A stretch of 34,281 bases of DNA from an uncultured Campylobacter sp. (GTDB taxonomy: Bacteria > Actinomycetota > Actinomycetes > Mycobacteriales > Mycobacteriaceae). The notes below the pieces were generated by a model that saw nothing but the letters and a program-made list of their open reading frames with translations, was not told the origin of the DNA and did not search any database. Positions 31,493-34,281 of this stretch are shown one piece after another. Both the position numbers and the translations under genes were made by a program. Location of the stretch: the NCBI GenBank assembly GCA_946221035.1, contig CAMIME010000024.1, positions 1 to 34,281 of the forward strand, written 5' to 3'. Numbering within the stretch: the stretch's first letter is position 1; every line of letters begins with the position of its first letter.

Positions 31493-31636
31493 TGTGCCAG
31501 AGATGCTGGACAATGCATATGTCGAGAGGGTTGGTGGTGGGGCCGAAGGTCGTCGATAAGCAAAGTGCTCTAGCGCTCAAATAAAAATGAATGTAGTCTG
31601 CGTCACAAAGCCACAGAAATCAGAAAGGTGGGATCC
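31493..31636. promoter_or_regulatory. Divergent intergenic region AI-2E transporter / ald
   Basis: Candidate plus-strand -10 TAGTCT lies near 31592. GCAAAGT (31560-31566) resembles the core of corynebacterial RamB sites, and GTGGGGC near 31536-31542 resembles RamA G-tracts; both regulators control ald in C. glutamicum. A copy of the dispersed GCTTATCGACG motif lies at 31551-31561. The site calls are weak. Confidence 0.35.
31542..31563 (-). repeat. Dispersed motif, near-full intergenic copy upstream of ald
   Basis: On the minus strand TTGCTTATCGACG (31551-31563) continues ACCTTCGGCC, two changes from the full copies. It lies in the aldehyde dehydrogenase leader, so no protein sequence explains its conservation. 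Confidence 0.75.
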
Positions 31637-33157
31637 ATGACCGTCTACCCCAACCCCGGCACCCCGGACAGCAACGTCAACTACCGCAAGCGCTACGACA
31701 ACTACATCGGCGGCGAATGGGTCGCCCCCGTAGATGGCGAGTACTTCGAGAACATCACGCCCGTCACCGGCGAGGTATTTTGCGAGGTCGCACGCGGTAA
31801 GGAAGCGGACATCAACCTCGCCCTCGACGCCGCGCACAAGGCCGCGCCCGCGTGGGGTAAAACCAGCGCCCAAGAACGTGCGGGTGTGCTGCTCAAGATC
31901 GCGGACCGGATGGAGGAGCATCTTGAGGAGCTCGCCGTCGCAGAAACGTGGGAGAACGGTAAGGCTGTGCGTGAGACGCTGGCCGCCGACATCCCTCTGG
32001 CCATCGACCATTTCCGCTACTTCGCCGGTGCTTTGCGCGCCCAGGAGGGGCGCCTTTCGCAGATCGACGAGGACATGGTCGCGTACCACTTCCACGAGCC
32101 GCTGGGCGTGGTCGGGCAAATCATCCCGTGGAACTTCCCCCTGCTCATGGCTGCGTGGAAGCTTGCGCCGGCACTTGCAGCCGGTAACGCGATTGTGCTC
32201 AAGCCTGCGGAGCAGACCCCGGCGTCGATCCTCTACCTCATTGACATCATCGGCGACCTCATCCCGGCCGGAGTCCTGAACATTGTCAACGGCATGGGTG
32301 GCGAGGCCGGCGCGGCGCTGTCTGGTTCCGACCGCATCGCCAAAATCGCCTTTACGGGCTCGACCGAGGTAGGCAAGATCATCAACAAGGCCGCCGCCGA
32401 CAAAATCATCCCGGTCACCCTTGAGCTCGGCGGCAAGAGCCCGTCGATTTTCTTCGCCGACATCTTTGACAAGGATGACGACTTCAAGCGTAAATCCATC
32501 GAGGGCTTTGCCATGTTCGCGCTGAACCAGGGCGAAGTGTGTACCTGCCCATCGCGTGCGCTGGTGCACGAATCCATCGCCGACGAGTTCCTCGAGCTCG
32601 GCGTGCAGCGCGTGAAGAACATCAAGACCGGCAACCCGCTGGACACCGAGACCATGATGGGCGCCCAGGCCTCCATGGAGCAGATGAACAAGATCCAGTC
32701 CTATCTCGAGCTCGGACCGCAGGAAGGTGCGGAGGTGCTCACCGGCGGCGGTATCAACAAGATCGAGGGCCTGGAAAACGGCATGTACATTGAGCCAACC
32801 GTGTTCAAGGGCACCAACGACATGCGCATCTTCCAGGAGGAGATCTTCGGCCCCGTCATGTCTGTGACCACGTTCAAGGACTTCGACGAGGCGATCACCA
32901 TTGCCAACGACACCATCTATGGCCTCGGTGCCGGCGTCTGGGCGCGCTCCGGCACGACCGCCTACAAGGCTGGCCGCGCTATTCAGGCAGGTCGTGTGTG
33001 GGTGAACCAGTACCACACCTACCCCGCGCATGCGGCGTTTGGCGGCTACAAGCAGTCCGGCATCGGCCGTGAGACCCACCTCATGATGCTGGGCCACTAC
33101 CAGCAGACCAAGAACCTGCTCGTCTCCTACTCGGAGCAGGAGACCGGCCTGTTCTAA
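31637..33157 (+). CDS. ald: NAD+-dependent aldehyde (acetaldehyde) dehydrogenase
   Basis: The 506-residue enzyme has all ALDH residues at canonical places: oxyanion Asn166 (PWNFP), Lys189, general-base Glu263 (LELGGKSP) and catalytic Cys302 (NQGEVCTCPSR). The NQGEVC(T)CPSR form is that of the ExaC/AldB/AcoD group, which oxidises acetaldehyde to acetate in ethanol use; C. glutamicum Ald belongs here and lies near the cys cluster in that genome. ATG 31637 has AGGTGGG six bases upstream. It is followed by a convergent terminator. Confidence 0.9.
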   Translation: MTVYPNPGTPDSNVNYRKRYDNYIGGEWVAPVDGEYFENITPVTGEVFCEVARGKEADINLALDAAHKAAPAWGKTSAQERAGVLLKIADRMEEHLEELAVAETWENGKAVRETLAADIPLAIDHFRYFAGALRAQEGRLSQIDEDMVAYHFHEPLGVVGQIIPWNFPLLMAAWKLAPALAAGNAIVLKPAEQTPASILYLIDIIGDLIPAGVLNIVNGMGGEAGAALSGSDRIAKIAFTGSTEVGKIINKAAADKIIPVTLELGGKSPSIFFADIFDKDDDFKRKSIEGFAMFALNQGEVCTCPSRALVHESIADEFLELGVQRVKNIKTGNPLDTETMMGAQASMEQMNKIQSYLELGPQEGAEVLTGGGINKIEGLENGMYIEPTVFKGTNDMRIFQEEIFGPVMSVTTFKDFDEAITIANDTIYGLGAGVWARSGTTAYKAGRAIQAGRVWVNQYHTYPAHAAFGGYKQSGIGRETHLMMLGHYQQTKNLLVSYSEQETGLF

Positions 33158-33210
33158 GAGGTGTTCGGGGCTGGGTTCCCTATGGCACCCTTCCCGCTGC
33201 TCCACCGGTG

Positions 33211-33268
33211 CAAAAAACGCTCGACCCAGTTACCTCAGATCGCGTAAAGCGGTGTGATAGCTGGGTCG
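33211..33268 (-). terminator. Hairpin with T-tract between convergent genes
   Basis: CGACCCAG (33222-33229) pairs with CTGGGTCG (33261-33268); the stem extends inward by TTA/TAG with one wobble pair, and an inner ATCGC/GCGGT stem is possible. On the minus strand it is followed by GCGTTTTTT (33212-33217), so it mainly ends the minus-strand gene at 33291. Confidence 0.65.
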
Positions 33269-33290
33269 GGGTCCGGTGCCGGTTGGAGGG

Positions 33291-34281
33291 TTAGCGTCCG
33301 AACAGCTTCGTGGCGTCCACACCCGGGATCAGGTTGTTGTACGCCGCGAACCCGATGCCACCAAGTAGAGCGAATGCCGTGACCAGCACGCTCACCACTA
33401 CCGCGATGACCGTGTCGTTGGACTCGGTGGAGCCGGACTCGCTGGGTTCCTCGGTGGTGGTTTCGGTGGTCGGCGTGGGGCTCACTGTCTGTACGACGGT
33501 GGCGGTTTCCCTGGACGTTTCCCTGACGGTCTCCCGGACCGTCTCCGCAGGCTGCGTGATAGTGGTTGGTGCCGGAATGTTCGTCACCGTCACCGGCGGG
33601 GCTGTTGTGACCACGGTTTCGGTAACGGGAATGACATCGTTCGAAACCTTCAGCAACTTACCCAACAGTGAACGGCTTGCTTCGTCTGATGCGCCTTCGC
33701 GAATTAGGCGTTTCACGGCGTCGCGGGCCTCCTCCTCGGTGGGTTCAAGCACCGAGTAGTTGCCCTCCTTCTCAGTGATCTTCCCGTTTGTGCCGGTAAC
33801 CGTGACCTTGACACTTGCGTTGCCGGCATCAATTGCTTTTCGTGGCACTGCGAATTCGAGGACACGCTTTTCGTAGCCTGCGAGCGTGACTTCCTGTTCT
33901 GACAGGTAGCTCCCACTCGCAACCTTCACGGCGAATGTGTCTTCTCCCTTGCCGCTGTTTCGGACGGCAATCTTGAGTGTTTCATCGTCCGCGGTCCCGA
34001 TGATGTACCCGGGTCCCTCAAAGTCGATGTCTACAGTTCCTGGCATGTCTACCAGCCCCAGGTTGTACATCTCTTCCAACGAGAGTTCGGAATCGTGTTC
34101 CGGATCCTTCAGAGCGCCCAGCGATGTTTCCCCGAGCTCGTATGAGATCAACTGCATGTAATCAAGGTCGGTCAAGTAGTGCGTGGGAGCCGTGGTGGGT
34201 TTTGCGGGAGTCGTCCGAGCGGTCGATGACCGGGTTCGGTTTTTAGTACCGGTCGGGCGGGTATCGGGTACTGGGTGTGCG
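33291..34281 (-). CDS. C-terminal part of a Thr-rich membrane-anchored surface protein (5' end outside window)
   Basis: The frame is open to the right edge, so the N-terminus lies beyond; 329 residues are visible. In order: a basic, Thr/Pro-rich linker; HYLTDLDYMQLISYELGE; an Ig-like beta domain (IKIAVRNS-type strands, NASVKVTVTG); a charged helical region (EEEARDAVKRLIREGA); a stalk of PVTVTNIPAPTTITQ and ETVRETVRETSRET repeats; and one membrane helix (VIAVVVSVLVTAFALLGG) near the C-terminus ending TKLFGR. No LPXTG motif is seen. Starting at the TTG of 34175 would cut a continuous frame, so I treat it as partial. Its function is unknown, probably exported and envelope-anchored. Confidence 0.75.
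   Translation of the reverse strand, partial: AHPVPDTRPTGTKNRTRSSTARTTPAKPTTAPTHYLTDLDYMQLISYELGETSLGALKDPEHDSELSLEEMYNLGLVDMPGTVDIDFEGPGYIIGTADDETLKIAVRNSGKGEDTFAVKVASGSYLSEQEVTLAGYEKRVLEFAVPRKAIDAGNASVKVTVTGTNGKITEKEGNYSVLEPTEEEARDAVKRLIREGASDEASRSLLGKLLKVSNDVIPVTETVVTTAPPVTVTNIPAPTTITQPAETVRETVRETSRETATVVQTVSPTPTTETTTEEPSESGSTESNDTVIAVVVSVLVTAFALLGGIGFAAYNNLIPGVDATKLFGR

Noticed and set aside
29786..31573. 595-codon plus-strand frame antisense to the AI-2E transporter
   Set aside because: Its His/Arg/Gly-rich composition is an artefact; the sense membrane protein is unambiguous.
33291..34175. Complete 294-residue protein starting at TTG 34175
   Set aside because: The frame is open to the window edge and composition is continuous, so the gene is cut by the window.
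1..34281. tRNA, rRNA or insertion sequence
   Set aside because: No cloverleaf-like or rRNA sequence, transposase gene or terminal inverted repeats were recognised by eye.

Overview
This window comes from a high-GC Gram-positive actinobacterium, almost certainly a Corynebacterium. The clearest evidence is the block at 19559-27599. A divergently transcribed adrenodoxin-type ferredoxin-NADP reductase gene (fpr) faces a tightly overlapping run cysI-cysX-cysH-cysD-cysN-cysY-cysZ, which is the assimilatory sulfate-reduction cluster known from Corynebacterium glutamicum. A TAGAC-N6-GTCTT site matching the corynebacterial McbR operator lies between them. The alaT-like aminotransferase, the ald-type aldehyde dehydrogenase and many apparently leaderless starts (a TANNNT -10 box 6-8 bases before the start codon) fit the same genus.

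Layout. 1-5988: 3' part of a giant surface protein built of CshA-type fibril repeats with Thr/Pro/Val stalks and a two-helix C-terminal tail; its start lies outside the window. 5993-8046 (minus): a Fic protein and a PIN-domain toxin/antitoxin-like pair. 8085-9931 (minus): alaT and a DUF1707 membrane protein. 9975-10089: a 23-bp tandem repeat array leading into a plus-strand AAA/DUF4143 ATPase (10088-11356). 11361-14146 (minus): a phosphate operon (Na+/phosphate symporter, small charged protein, PstS-like lipoprotein) with a PHO-box-like direct repeat upstream and a strong terminator downstream. 14192-17787 (minus): the two half-genes of a heterodimeric ABC exporter. 17872-19545: a second Fic gene bracketed by ~210-bp direct repeats. 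19559-27599: sulfur assimilation. 27623-29434: a GPP34-family protein, an MTA/SAH-nucleosidase-like enzyme and a catalytically altered HhH-GPD protein. 29440-31492 (minus): a DJ-1/PfpI protein and an AI-2E-family transporter. 31637-33157: aldehyde dehydrogenase. 33291-34281 (minus): the C-terminal end of another Thr-rich, membrane-anchored surface protein that runs off the right edge.

How the genes work together. CysZ imports sulfate. CysD/CysN activate it to APS, CysH reduces APS to sulfite, and CysI (siroheme, [4Fe-4S]) reduces sulfite to sulfide with electrons that Fpr can deliver from NADPH through ferredoxin. CysY probably inserts iron into sirohydrochlorin for CysI's siroheme. The nptA-pstS-like operon looks like a phosphate-scavenging unit. 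The accessory genes (two Fic proteins, PIN pair, DUF4143 ATPase) sit singly between housekeeping blocks rather than in one island.

Most notable non-gene signals: (1) GCTTATCGACG occurs 11 times on both strands, in three reading frames and between genes, with a 23-24-bp extended form repeated exactly in three unrelated genes; (2) the Fic cassette between long direct repeats, with a third decayed copy; (3) the five-unit 23-bp array whose last unit supplies the apparent promoter of the DUF4143 ATPase.
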